The translations under genes and the position numbers were made by a program. A stretch of DNA of 64,000 nucleotides, taken from positions 19,686,154-19,750,153 of the forward strand of contig NC_057788.1 of NCBI RefSeq assembly GCF_014905175.1. Direction: 5' to 3'. The notes below the pieces were generated by a model. It saw only the letters and a program-made list of their open reading frames with translations. It ran no database searches and was not told where the DNA came from. The first letter of the stretch is position 1. Every line of letters begins with the position of its first letter. Positions 20,140 to 30,488 of the stretch are shown one piece after another. This DNA comes from Aphidius gifuensis (taxonomy: Eukaryota; Arthropoda; Insecta; Hymenoptera; Braconidae).

Positions 20140-20927
20140 ATTTTTAGATTTAATAGTATCTGAACAAGATAAATTAATAACAATAGCCAAAAATGATGAA
20201 AATATTGTACTTGGAATATTGATCCAGCATTGGCACATAAAGAAAGTTGACCACAACCAAAAGTTAAAATAGAACATCTACATATTAAAAAAAGTAAATT
20301 ATTATCATGTAAAGCTGGTGTTATAACAATACTTGAAGAAGATGCACCACCACCATCACCACCAAAATCACCAGATCATGATCCATATAATATATTTTAT
20401 ATGCCAAGATCATCTGAAACAACATTAAGAATAAAAGTTGCTGGTGGTAATTTAATAAAACAGAGTACATCTGTTGTTGAATTACGTGCATCATTTATAC
20501 AAACTGATATTGGTCCAATGCGTTTAAAAAATTTTCATAGAATGCGAATAAAACGTTATAGTCATGGTACACTTGAACCAGAACCACATATAGCACATTA
20601 TTAAAACATATATTTAGAAAGAAGCTAAACAACGTGAATAAGAACGTATTGCGTCTGGTGGTGGTGATGTATTTTTCATGAGAGCACCTGATGATTTATC
20701 TGGTGAATTTCTTCTTATTGAATTTTTAGAAGTTATTATTATTTATTAATCAAGTTGGTTTGTGTTCAAAAGTTAAAAATTATTATAAAAAACGTCCTGG
20801 TAATGATTATGGTCCAAAAAAAATATAAATATGGTGAATCAGCATATGCACATACATCACCATTTCTTGGTGTATTTAACACCTGGTCAAACAATTCAAG
20901 CTATTGATAATAATATGTATAGAGCTA
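20140..20927 (+). pseudogene. TAF1: TAF1 (TFIID subunit 1) fragment
   Basis: Segments in order read KNDENIVLGI, VKIEHLHIKKSKLLSCKAGV, EEDAPPPSPPKSPDHDPYNI, ETTLRIKVAGGNLIKQST, VELRASFIQTDIGPMRLKNF and IKRYSHGTLEPEPH. These are followed by ERIASGGGDVFFMRAPDDL, KVKNYYKKRPGNDYGPKK, HTSPFLGVFN and NNMYRA. These are the landmark motifs of the central domain of the TFIID scaffold TAF1. Several stops and shifts break it (for example TAA after HIAHY at 20602). The fragment ends exactly where a repeat starting AGGGTTACCATGCG begins at 20928. It is a dead partial copy; the functional gene must lie elsewhere. Confidence 0.75.
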
Positions 20928-21050
20928 GGGTTACCATGCGTCCTGATTTAGCAGGACATGTCCTGATTTTGATTGGCTTGTCCTGATACGGTCCTGATTT
21001 GTCAAATGTCCTGATTTTTGAGACTTGTTCACAATTTTAAAAATTTTTTT
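20928..21050. mobile_element. MITE-like fragment with GTCCTGATTT repeats
   Basis: It starts AGGGTTACCATGCG and carries five spaced copies of TCCTGATTT or close variants on the same strand. The first eight bases resemble short hAT-type non-autonomous element termini in insects, from memory. The right end is not defined. Confidence 0.35.
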
Positions 21051-21088
21051 TTTATTGTAATTTTTTTTTTTAATAAATAGGTATACCC

Positions 21089-21872
21089 GGGTAAAAATCA
21101 TTATGTCTCTCGGATTTTGAATCTCTGAAATGTCTAGTCAAGTCTACGATCCGAGACTTGGCTAGATCTATAAAATCTTTGTCTCTAATAAATCTTTCTT
21201 TGAAAATAATTATGTCTGGAATATTATTGAGACTATGTTAATTTAAAATCTAAAGAAACTATATAAAAATAAAAAGCGATATCATATAAATTAAGCATTG
21301 ATTATAAATTTACAATAATCTAAATTCGTCTCTATAAATCTTTCTTTGAAAATAATTATGTCTCTAGATATTAGAGATCTCTGAAATGTCAGAAGTCTTC
21401 AGCATGATCGAGACTTGTGAGAACTATATGTCTCTATAAAATCTTTGTCTCTAATAAATCTTTCTTTGAAAATAATTGTATGCTCTCGATATTAGAGACT
21501 GTGTTACTCTACAATCTAAAAAGAAACTATATAATAAAAAGTATCATATAGCCGTATTGATTATAAATTTACAATATTTTAATAAACTCTTCATTATAAA
21601 TTTTGTGTAAAAAAATTAACCAATCAATAATAATAAATGAATTAAATATTACATTTATCAATCTACAAACAAGTATTTTTTATTTTTCACTTTTGATTTA
21701 TTATGATAAAATTGGGTTTAATTTACATTTTTTTCTACCAGATTTTTAGACAAAGATATTATAGAAACTTTAACATAGTCTCAGCCAAGTCTATTCCACA
21801 AACGAGACTTGACTAAGAATTTTTTCAGAGATCAAGATCTCGAGATATAATTTTTACCTAATATAGAATTTA
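21089..21872. mobile_element. Palindromic non-autonomous element, GGTAAAAAT ends
   Basis: The left end reads CCCGGGTAAAAATCATTATG and the right end, read in reverse, TAGGTAAAAATTATATCTCG. Inner copies of AATCTTTCTTTGAAAATAAT start at 21191, 21337 and about 21457 in direct orientation, so the interior is a diverged tandem array. No protein is encoded. Confidence 0.5.
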
Positions 21873-21899
21873 TCATTTACGCTAACTATGATAGACTCT

Positions 21900-22254
21900 T
21901 GAATACCTCTAATTATTGAAATTAAAATGGCGTGCAGAATATGTACCTCGTCCTATCGGTATAGGGCCCGATGCAAAATTTCTATAGCGTAGGCAACCCT
22001 TCTTTTATTTTTGTAAATTTTGTGGCTTGCCACTTAATTTCTTTAGCTAAATTAATTTTTAAAAATGAATAAGTAAGCCACACATCCTTCCCTTAGCCAT
22101 TTTTTACAGCTTATAATTTGTTTAAATAAATAAAAAGCTATTAACAAATGGCTAAAGAAAGTTTGGCTTTCCAATTAAAGCTAAATTGATTCTTCTAAAA
22201 TTAATTGGTAAGCAACATCCTTTCCTTAGCCATTTTATCTATAGCTTTCAATTT
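21900..22254. repeat. Inverted AT-rich repeats with TTAGCCATTT motif
   Basis: Two similar blocks (about 22030-22140 and 22190-22254 resuming at 22585) share AGCCACACATCCTTCCCTTAG-like and GTTTAAATAAATAAAAAGCT-like sequences. Each contains its own inverted copies (TTAGCCATTT and AAATGGCTAA). The second block is split by a MITE. No coding frame. Confidence 0.5.
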
Positions 22255-22584
22255 CCCTGGTAGAAATAATTTATCCGGATTTTTTCCGGATTTCTCCGAA
22301 TTTTCTACGCAATTCACAATTGAGACTACCGGAGATATTAATCCGGAATTTATTCGGATTTTCTCCGGATTTTCTTGGAAGAAAATTCGGTTTTTATATT
22401 TCGGATGTAAACTCTTATTTCTGGTTCTTTTATTAATTTTTCTATTTTTTTTTTGTTGGTTTTTTTTAAGCGAAAATTCCGGAAAAAATCCGGAGATATT
22501 ATGAAAATAGTCTGGAGATTACTCTGTAAATATCTCTGGAAGTCTCAATTACGTCGAAATCCGGAGAGATTTTTTCCACCAGGG
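22255..22584. mobile_element. CCGGA-rich MITE with CCCTGGT terminal inverted repeats
   Basis: The element starts CCCTGGTAGAAATAATTTAT and ends TTTTTCCACCAGGG, giving inverted termini CCCTGGTRGAAA. The interior repeats CCGGA/TCCGG words that can fold back. It interrupts a repeat whose uninterrupted relative is at 22110-22130 (TATAATTTGTTTAAATAAAT). The junction suggests a two-base TT target duplication. No transposase is present. Confidence 0.65.
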
Positions 22585-22633
22585 TTGTTTAAATAGATAA
22601 AAGGCTATTGACAATCAATTGGTAAGCAAATGA

Positions 22634-22930
22634 TTGGCAACCGAGCAATGGCCATTAAAGATTCAGCCAGGCTTGGCCCATGCATTGATGCCGATTATCG
22701 GCCATTTAAGAATCAGCCAAGGCTCGGCCGATGCATGGTTGGCAATCATTGGCCATCTAAGAGTCAGCCAAGGCTCGGCCATGAATCAGAGCCATGAATT
22801 GGCAGTACAAGAATGGGCCAGTCGTTTGCCAATGATAAACCATGAACGGCCCATGCCTGGCTACCAATTATTGGGTGCCATTGATGGGCCAATGCATGGC
22901 CGTGTTGTGAGTCTTGGCGATTCCCACACG
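22634..22930. repeat. GGCCA-rich tandem repeat, about 50-bp period
   Basis: Repeated phrases GGCCATNTAAGANTCAGCCA and AAGGCTCGGCC recur about every 50 bases. The block contains many GGCCA/TGGCC palindromes and is GC-richer than its flanks. Both strands stay open, but the translations look like repeat by-products. Confidence 0.6.
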
Positions 22931-23685
22931 GGAAGGACAAAATCAAATGAAAATTACCTATTAATAAAATGAAAAAACGGAGACGTGTTTTTATATTTTT
23001 TTAATATGAATTTTACAATTTAAAAAAATAAAACACAAGCTTAACCATATTAATTTATAAAATTTACATTTTTTTTTTCCTGTAGTTTTTTTCATGAGGT
23101 GTTTTTTGAATATAGGAATCATGATTTCGGGAAAATTCTATTTAGAAATATTTTATTATGAACATGAGTAATTTTGAAATGAATGTTTAATTAATTAATT
23201 GGGAATTGCATCACAGAAATAAAAGAATCGAAAATAAAGTGATCGAGACTTTGATGAATAAAGTATTATGGGTAAATTATGAGAAGGGTTTTTTAAAAGA
23301 CATAAGAAAACATGATTATAGTTTGCTCTTTTCGTAACTGAATGATTAAGTTATCAAAAATACTCAGCCATGAAAAACTGAATAGTAAAATAAAAAATAT
23401 TCGAACTAAACATCCACAAAAATGTCATAAAGAAATGAGTTTTGCTTCAACAGTGGCTGTACGAATTTGTTTAAACTCTATCTTTTTTAAAAATTGTCTT
23501 TTATTCGTGTGAACAGAGTGTTGTTTTTTTTTTTAAATTATTACTAAATAACAATGAAAATAATTGAAACATAAATGTGAATTACTATTTTTACAAAATA
23601 GCTCAATGAATAATGACATCAAGAGAAAGTATGATTGTGATAATATTTTTTAAAAAACTATCTTCTCGTTTTTATAAGAAAAACA
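22931..23685. other. AT-rich spacer
   Basis: No coding frame, repeat or RNA gene recognised. It leads directly into the GC-rich hairpin at 23688. Confidence 0.5.
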
Positions 23686-23687
23686 GG

Positions 23688-23713
23688 CGCGCGGAGCGCG
23701 CCCAGTGATCTCG
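23688..23713 (+). mobile_element. Putative Helitron 3' terminus (hairpin plus CTCG)
   Basis: A seven-base GGCGCGC stem with a GGA loop is followed by seven bases and CTCG, then T. The sequence right after CTCG (TATTATATAAAAAATATTC) also starts the homologous repeat at 34848, where CTCG and the hairpin are absent. The end of the inserted element is therefore placed at 23713. CTCG differs from the usual CTRR. Confidence 0.6.
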
Positions 23714-24567
23714 TATTATATAAAAAATATTCATAATTATATATTTATTTGGTTTAAATTTGGATATTAATTGTGAAGGTAATTAATATTATAATAATAC
23801 AATAAATAAATAAAATCAATATAGATTGATGCATATAGTAATTAAGTATTGTGTGCAATTGTGTGATATTTTGGTGACAATTCATTTTCATTTACAAATG
23901 AAAAACAATAGAAGAAAAGAATGAAATTAAATGTAACCAGTGCAATAAAATTTTTAGTGAAAAAAGTAGTTTTTATGCTTATACAAGTTGAATTCATAAA
24001 ATTGAGCTGGTTAAGACAATAACTGAAAACGAAACTTGTGTATACTGTGATGAAAAATATGCAAATAAAACAAACTTGTATTATCACTATTCACATTTTC
24101 ATCAAGTCTCAGATTATTAAACTATGAATTGTCCATTCGTAGGTTGTGATGAATCTGTGAATATATAAGTATACTTATTTAAAACTGAGAAAACGCATTT
24201 GAAACAAGCATCATTATCCAGTGAAGATGGAAGAATTCGCTTTTCTTAATGAAGATAGATATTACAATGTTATTTGTTCATTAATTCATTTAATTAATAA
24301 TAATTAGTGTGATATTTTCTAATATAAATTATATTTATTCATTGTAAAATATATTATTTATACAGATTTCATGGATTGGAAGGGTATAGAGTTGAAACTA
24401 AAAAGGCTGCACCTTTATAATAAAAGATACGAAGAGCAGAGTTTTGGGTACTTCCAACACCAAAAGACAATACATCTGCAATTGCAACTTTAAAAAAATT
24501 CAAAACCACTGTATGTCCATCTATGATGGATGTTACAAAGATCCTGACAATAATAATCAAAGTAAGG
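23714..24567 (+). pseudogene. C2H2 zinc-finger gene relic, copy 1
   Basis: On the + strand, broken pieces read EIKCNQCNKIFSEKSSFYAY, then ETCVYCDEKYANKTNLYYHY with SHFH. A CPFVGCDES fragment follows. Two CxxC fingers with lost or shifted parts are visible, with several stops. The segment is one of two direct copies (the other at 34848-35725) sharing most bases. The finger order resembles the amino-terminal fingers of insect transposon proteins. It is not functional as read. Confidence 0.5.
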
Positions 24568-24792
24568 GTGCGAACTCACGACAAGCTAAAATTTCCGATT
24601 ATAAACATGGCGGCTATAAAAATAACCAAAAAGTAACTAAATTCACTAAATTATCACTGAATCAACTACTATCTACTGAATCAACTGCAAACCCGTGGTG
24701 TCTCTCCGTGACTGCAGAAAAGCTTGACACCACCAAGCTTGTTCTAAAATCACGGATTCGCGATAAATTTAGTAAATTTAGTTACTTTTAAT
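24568..24792. mobile_element. Truncated MITE, AGGGTGCGAACTCACGACAAGC end
   Basis: The left terminus and first half (AGGGTGCGAACTCACG, GACAAGCTAAAATTTCC, AACATGGCGGCTATAAAAA) match the complete copy at 35726-36013. The right arm stops after AAATTTAGTTACTTTT at 24792, so the final part of the inverted repeat is missing. Confidence 0.65.
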
Positions 24793-24829
24793 AAGACTTT
24801 AGAGTTAAGTGATGATATATAGGCTTGAA

Positions 24830-25200
24830 GAGCCTCGAGATAATCTATGATAACTTTATGTTTAGTATTAATCAGATCTGGTGGAATTGAAGTATAATAA
24901 TACAATAGTCACAACGACAGTGTTCTAGAAAGATACCCAGAGTATCAATCTCGTAAATATTATTAATGTTAATGTCACCTGTAAGCCATGTTTCAGTAAG
25001 TAGAATCACATCAAATTGTGTGCTCAGTGAGTTGACAAAATAACTCGTTCATCTTATTTTTAATGCTCCTACAGTTCTGATAGTAAATACTTAAAGTAGT
25101 AGTGTTACCAATAGTTATGTCATGGTTGACAACATTGCTGGATGCATCCGGGTGATGCACAATATTAAGTTTATTATCTGTAACATTGAGAAAAGGGAGA
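24830..25200 (-). pseudogene. Non-LTR retrotransposon ORF2, endonuclease start
   Basis: Read on the minus strand, the sequence gives SIYYQNCRSIKNKMNELF and FDVILLTETWLTGDININ. These are the first strands of the apurinic-like (EEP) endonuclease domain of non-LTR retrotransposons (the QN and the TETWL landmarks). At least one frameshift lies between the two motifs. It follows the ORF1-like genes on the same strand at the expected position. It is cut off by the MITE near 24800, so the reverse transcriptase is absent. Confidence 0.65.
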
Positions 25201-25226
25201 GATTAGAAAAAATAATATACAGTAAA

Positions 25227-26237
25227 TTATGAAGTAATGAGTGAAGATATATAGGTGTTATAATTGTTGTTGTGTTGTGGTTGAGGTTGAGATTGAATAG
25301 TACGAGGATTCAGCTTGACAATTTTAAAGATGCCATCAACAAATCTTATTTTGTCTTGTGTGTTGCTAGTAGAAGCTAGTTGAGTTGATAGTATACGACG
25401 TTGTTGAAGTTGAGATGGAGTATAATCACAGGTGATGTAGACATTTTTTAACCACTCAGAGAGACCATGATTCTTTTTTAATGTCATGAATTGTTGTACA
25501 AATAAGTCTTTATATAAGACATTTTGGAACCTGACTTTTGTCATGCGTGGTTTAGTTGTAATGTTGGTGAATGGATGGATACGTGATGATACTTCATAGT
25601 GCCTGGTATGTTAAGTGTGTTTGAAATGACAGTGTTAATTAACGTGTCAACTTTACCTCTATCGATATCGGTTCGTTGTTTTTGAGTCAAATTTATTGAA
25701 TTTTCTTCTGGAATATTGTATACAATGATGTTATTCATTCTTTTTATTAATTCTGAATTATTGTTGATACCATCTAGCATCACAGCAGCTTTAGTTGTAT
25801 TTTCATCAGAGATTTTTTTGACAGTTTCAACAAGGTTATGCTTTGTTTGAATTAAATCCTGTTCAATTTGATTACACTTATTTATAACAAAACCATTTAT
25901 TTCATCAAGCTTTTTGCATATGTTATTGTTGTTTGCAATTAAATTGTCCATTTTATTGTTGTTCAGTATATTTTGACTAAGCAAGGTTGTTTGTTGCTCG
26001 ACCAGAACTTTCAACAGGTCAGTAAGACCAGAGACACCAGGTGTCCTTGTTACTGTCTTTACGAGGACGACCAAGTTTGGTGGCTTTTAATTGAGTAAGA
26101 CAAGAGAGGTCAAAACTATTGAGGTCAGAAATCATTTTGTTATGGTCAATGTTGACAGATGTTGAGGCTGAGGTAGTAACATCGTTGGCTACACTAGTTA
26201 GTGACAGACTACGCCGTGGAGATCGAGCCACCGCCAT
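25227..26237 (-). pseudogene. Non-LTR retrotransposon ORF1 (nucleic-acid chaperone), frameshifted
   Basis: Translation begins at ATG 26237 (MAVARSPRRS) and reaches LGRPRKDSNKD. A one-base shift near 26050 leads to a coiled-coil segment (LLKVLVEQQTTLLSQNILNN ... KCNQIEQDL). A strand typical of the ORF1 RRM fold follows (MNNIIVYNIPEE). A second shift near 25543 leads to VRFQNVLYKDLF and VYITCDYTPSQLQQRR, the carboxyl domain pattern of L1/CR1-type ORF1 proteins. Such proteins coat element RNA. The element runs right to left and has lost its 3' two thirds. Confidence 0.65.
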
Positions 26238-26799
26238 GGTCCGGCAGTAGTACTGTGTTGCCCTCTGTCAGCTATTCACACTAAGTAATGCACTAAAATA
26301 TGCACACTAAATGTGCGTGCGATATCACTGATTATCACCACGTCCTGAGGACGACGTATGTAGATGTATATAACTGTATAACGAAAACGTAATGCACCAA
26401 GATGACCAAAAAATTATGAACACTCGTATTACTTGTAGATGATGCACTGGGTGTAAAATTGAAAGATTGCAGCTAAACAGTCATGTAGATGATGCACTGA
26501 CTGAGAACTTAACGCCGAGTCTAGACAGCCTAGACAACCATGAAGTACGCCTAACGCTACGGCTACGGCTTCTAATGATTATACTGTTAAAATCATGAAT
26601 TTGAGGTTATGTTGAGTCCCAGAAACAATGAAGATCACATACGCACTCAAAAATGTTGTAGACTAATTAATAATGTATCGAAACTTGATGGCTAAGATTT
26701 ATTCACTTTATTGAAGCACTCTTACTAATCATATTAATCAATAAGTAATATGAATAGTTAAAATCACGTAGCTACGCAAGAGATTAGAACCTTTCAAGA
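26238..26799. other. Probable 5' UTR of the minus-strand retrotransposon and flank
   Basis: This region precedes the ORF1 start on the minus strand. It is less AT-rich near 26230-26580 (for example ACGTCCTGAGGACGACGT, a short palindrome at 26339-26357) and may include the internal promoter of the element. TGTAGATGATGCACTG occurs twice (about 26434 and 26483). The element's 5' boundary is not defined. Confidence 0.35.
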
Positions 26800-27095
26800 C
26801 GCCATCTTGAATTGATCGTTAATTAGTCTAATTTTAAATGGGAATTACATTTCTCCGGAGGGCCGACTAATTATTACAGCAGAATTTAACCTACTATAAC
26901 TTAATTAGTCTAATAAAAATGGGAAGTATTATTTCTCCGGTGGGCCAACTGATTATGACAACAAAATTTAATTTATCGTAACATAATCAGTCGTGGGATT
27001 AAGGGGTATTTGTTTTATCCGGAGGGCCGACTAATTATTACAATAAAAATTAATTTATTATAACATAATTAGTCAAATAAATGGGAATTTGTAAC
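26800..27095. repeat. 82-bp tandem repeat, three copies
   Basis: CTCCGGAGGGCCGACTAATT-type cores begin at 26853, 26935 and about 27017, giving a steady 82-83 bp period. Copies also share TTAATTTATTATAAC and AATTAGTC. Divergence between copies is moderate. No coding role is visible. Confidence 0.7.
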
Positions 27096-28500
27096 TATGG
27101 TTCCGGGATGACTCGCCGATGAACATAGTTTTTTTTTTTTTTATATTTTTTTTTTCATTATTAATAGATATATAATTTATTTACAGGGGAAATCGTAAAT
27201 AAAATAACGGGTCAATAGTGGGGGGTCGCCTATACACATTTAATTTTATGGTGGGGATTTTAGTATAACCGTAAATGAGTGGGGCGTGCGCGATGTATAT
27301 ATTTTTTTTTTTTTTTTTTTTTTAACGGGGCATAAGAACGAATTTTATAGTAGTGGGGGGGGGGAGGGGGGTATTAGTGTGGGGTTACAAGTTTACGGTA
27401 TTTGGGTGGGAATATATGTGGCAGGAACTAATTAAAAAAAAAATTTTTTTTTTTTTTTTTTGTGTGTGGTAAAAGTATTAAATCTGGTAATCTTACCTTA
27501 TTACGATGACAATATGAATGCACCAAAATATAATGTGTCGTAATCCTAATATCTTTTCCCTCAACTAGTTTATTTTCCTTCACGTAAATCCCTTTGTCCC
27601 GGTACCCGATGTAGCCTCTTGGATATCCTCTCGGTGTCACCAATCCTCCCATAACCCGATACAACCCTCACTAAATCCTCTCTCTTTTTTTTTTAAATAT
27701 ACAACGCACACTGAATACACTTTTTTTTATACACACTCAACTTACACCCAACTCAAATCCTTTCTTACTCTCCTTCACACACAGAATACACACAATTTTT
27801 TTTTTTTTTTTTTTTTTATACACACTCAACCTACACCCAACTCAAATCCTTACTTACTATCCTTCACACACAAAATACACACAGCTTAAATTTGTTTACT
27901 TTCTTTTCAGACCTGTCGCACAACTTACAAACACATATCCATACAACTTAAGTCCTTTCTTTTTGTCTTTTTTTTTTTCTTACTATCCACTGTCACACTC
28001 ACGTCTTACGCCTGTTTTTTTTTCTCTATCAATTCAACACAACTTACATTCTTCTTTTCTCTATTCTTACAGTCTTATTTTTCTTACTACTACAGTCTTA
28101 TATTCTTACAACTTATACTTTTTTTTTTTTTTTTTTATTTTACAGTCTGACACACAGTTTATTATTATTATTTCATCTTTTTTTCTTTTAATTATTTAGT
28201 CTTAGTTTTTTTTTTTTATGTTTTTCGGGCGACTCTCGACGCGATGTTCCCTATGCGATGTATCAACTGGTTGTGCCGGTTGGGACACGAAAATCGCACA
28301 GTGAAGCGTCGTCGGTTGTCGCACGTTTTTTTTTTTTTTTACACACAGCATACACACCGACCACACAACTTATATCCTTCCTTACTTTCAAAAAGTAAAG
28401 AATGTTAAAATTAGGTCCCTGAAAAGGTAGAATCAAGGGTAGCACAATAAAGTAATTAACAAACAATAATTATGGCACACAAACAACGAGATTATTTATT
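27096..28500. repeat. Low-complexity and homopolymer-rich region
   Basis: Long T runs (27130, 27301, 27450, 27795, 28117, 28206, 28328) and a G-rich block (27350-27372) dominate. Two direct copies of a CACACTCAACYTACACCCAA block (27731 and about 27820), each followed by CTTCACACACA, form a tandem pair. Near 28230-28325 a GC-richer stretch (CGGGCGACTCTCGACGCG) has no recognised identity. No gene is supported. Confidence 0.55.
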
Positions 28501-29330
28501 ATAAGAACAATTCAAGTATCAAAAATTATTACTAGTCGTAAATTACGTTTTATCAAAAATTATAAATTAATATTAAGTTGAACACAAATATACGATTATG
28601 AGACCTGACTTCAAGTCATGGTCTTAACAAGAAAAATGACATATAAAAAGAATAATTAACTGACTAATAATTAATGGAAAAAAAACGAAGCAAGGCTGAC
28701 CAACTATACATGAGGTAAAGGGGGACTTTTAGGAGAGGATGACTCCTGCTCCTAGGTTTTATGTATGGATGGCTCCGATACCTGGGTGGGGATAAGACTA
28801 TTCGAGGATCTGGGATGGCTCCTCAAGAACCTCGAACTTATTAGTCGAGAGACAGAAACCGAAATGACTATTCAGCTGGGTCGCCAGCTTAAATAGCAGA
28901 GAAATTTTCCCTTTCCCCAACAATATTCCCCTTCTTATTTGGCCAGCCCCACCCGATAACATAATAATAATAAAATTAAATAAAGTATAATATATAAATT
29001 TAAGGTGGGCGAGTACAACTTTTATGAAAAAATTCAATATATAAAATGTGTATATGTTTATATATAAATAAATAAAAGTATAAACAATCAATATTATGTT
29101 GGTGTAGGTAATGGTTTAACATAGTACTGCACACCTCCGGCACGCATGTTCAGCTGGTAACCGTTGTTATAACAGCAGTTTGTTGCCTTGTTTTTTTTTT
29201 TTTTTTTACTATCAACTTTTGTTTTAAACGTTAAATTTATTCAATTTGTGTAGTAATTTAATAAAGTTTTACTAAATAAATATTTATCAAAGGTGATGGC
29301 ATTAATTTTTTTTTTCAAACACCAAAGAAA
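28501..29330. other. Unclassified non-coding region
   Basis: The stretch holds short repeats (ACTCCTGCTCCTAGG and GCTCCGATACCTGGG) and a unique-looking block near 28800-28960, but no accepted coding frame or RNA gene. Confidence 0.4.
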
Positions 29331-30341
29331 AAGAAATAATTCTTTTGAAAAATATTACAAAATCGATTGTGGGAAATTCTTTTCACACAATTAAAGCTGG
29401 AAAATTAGAGGAAGTGCGTTTACTGGCAAAAGGAGGTTAGTCTGTATTTAAAAAAGAAAATTTTCCTTAACTTTTTAAATATATAATATTTATAATATGT
29501 TGCTCGAGTCCTTATTTGCTTATTTATGTAAAATCGTTCGACTAATACATATTAAATCATTTTATTATTCACATGCAATATGAAAAAATTTAGTGAAATT
29601 ATATTTCTCTTTTATCAGAAAAATCCTGGCTGGAAACTTTAAAAGTTGACGAAGATGGTGTCTTGATACAAATTTCAGGAGAAAATCAAGATACAGAAAA
29701 AACAGACTCAATAAATATGTTGAAGAAAAAATTAGTGGATGTTCAGTATTTATATACAGATTCACAATCTTCTATGACAGATAATGAATATATTAAAAAG
29801 AGTAAGATACAATTACGTTCATGATTTGAACAATTTTGTCGTAAATTTAATTGTTGTAAATTTATAAATTTAATAACCTAATATTTAAACGTTGAATAAT
29901 TCTTTAATAGGTTGCAAAGCAAATAAAACAACCTACAATCATGTTATAAGTGATTCTGAATGTTCATTGGATAAACTGATTGATCGAGCACTTGATTGTA
30001 ATTTCAAAAAAAAATATGACAGTGATCCTGAAACATCAACGAATCAATCGTTATCAACCATTAAAAAATTTAACAGTATAAACACAATTTTATTATTCAT
30101 AAAAATTATTTTTTTTATTTTTAAATTTAATGATTTTCTAACAGAGTCCGAAGCAATCGTGCAATGTAAGAGTTGCAAGCGTGTTTTAAGTGATTCAAAC
30201 AATTCATCAGATGAAGATCATGAAGTTTCGTTGCCATCAACAAACCAACCACGAACCCCACATAAAAAACCATCAGTCATGAAATGTTTTTTTGAAAATT
30301 TAATAGAAGCTTTGGGTACTAAATATCAGCCAGACAAATAA
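29331..30341 (+). CDS. Unrecognised multi-exon protein near a Tnp2-like element
   Basis: Four exon-like blocks fit with splice signals. About 29331-29433 reads HTIKAGKLEEVRLLAKG, about 29619-29800 reads EKSWLETLKVDEDGVLIQIS and DVQYLYTDSQSSM, about 29911-30075 reads DSECSLDKLIDRALDC, and about 30146-30341 reads VQCKSCKRVLSD and ends KCFFENLIEALGTKYQPDK. The protein is Ser/Asp-rich and has one CxxC pair. I do not recognise a domain. It converges on the transposase fragment that ends at 30489. It may be the accessory gene of that element, though the orientation differs from the BEN/transposase pair at 4400-8632. Confidence 0.4.
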
Positions 30342-30488
30342 TTCTCCGAAATATCTAATTCTTATGTTATGAATATGATTTGCTTTCTGGAAAAATTGTA
30401 ATTCAAATTTGTTTGGGCAGTTCTAAAATATGTATAAATTTTTATTCTTGCATAAGTGATAAATTTGTCATAATTAATTTCTTTTTCA

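Noticed and set aside
22205..22504. 99-codon + frame within the CCGGA-rich MITE
   Set aside because: It overlaps the terminal inverted repeats of a MITE and has low-complexity hydrophobic content.
22634..22972. Frames on both strands in the GGCCA repeat
   Set aside because: Translations simply reflect the repeated GGCCA words; no conserved motif.
24444..24791. 115-codon + frame
   Set aside because: It runs from the zinc-finger relic straight through MITE sequence, so it is not a gene.
27963..28199. Ser/Phe-rich frame in a T-rich tract
   Set aside because: Low-complexity T-rich DNA with no motif.
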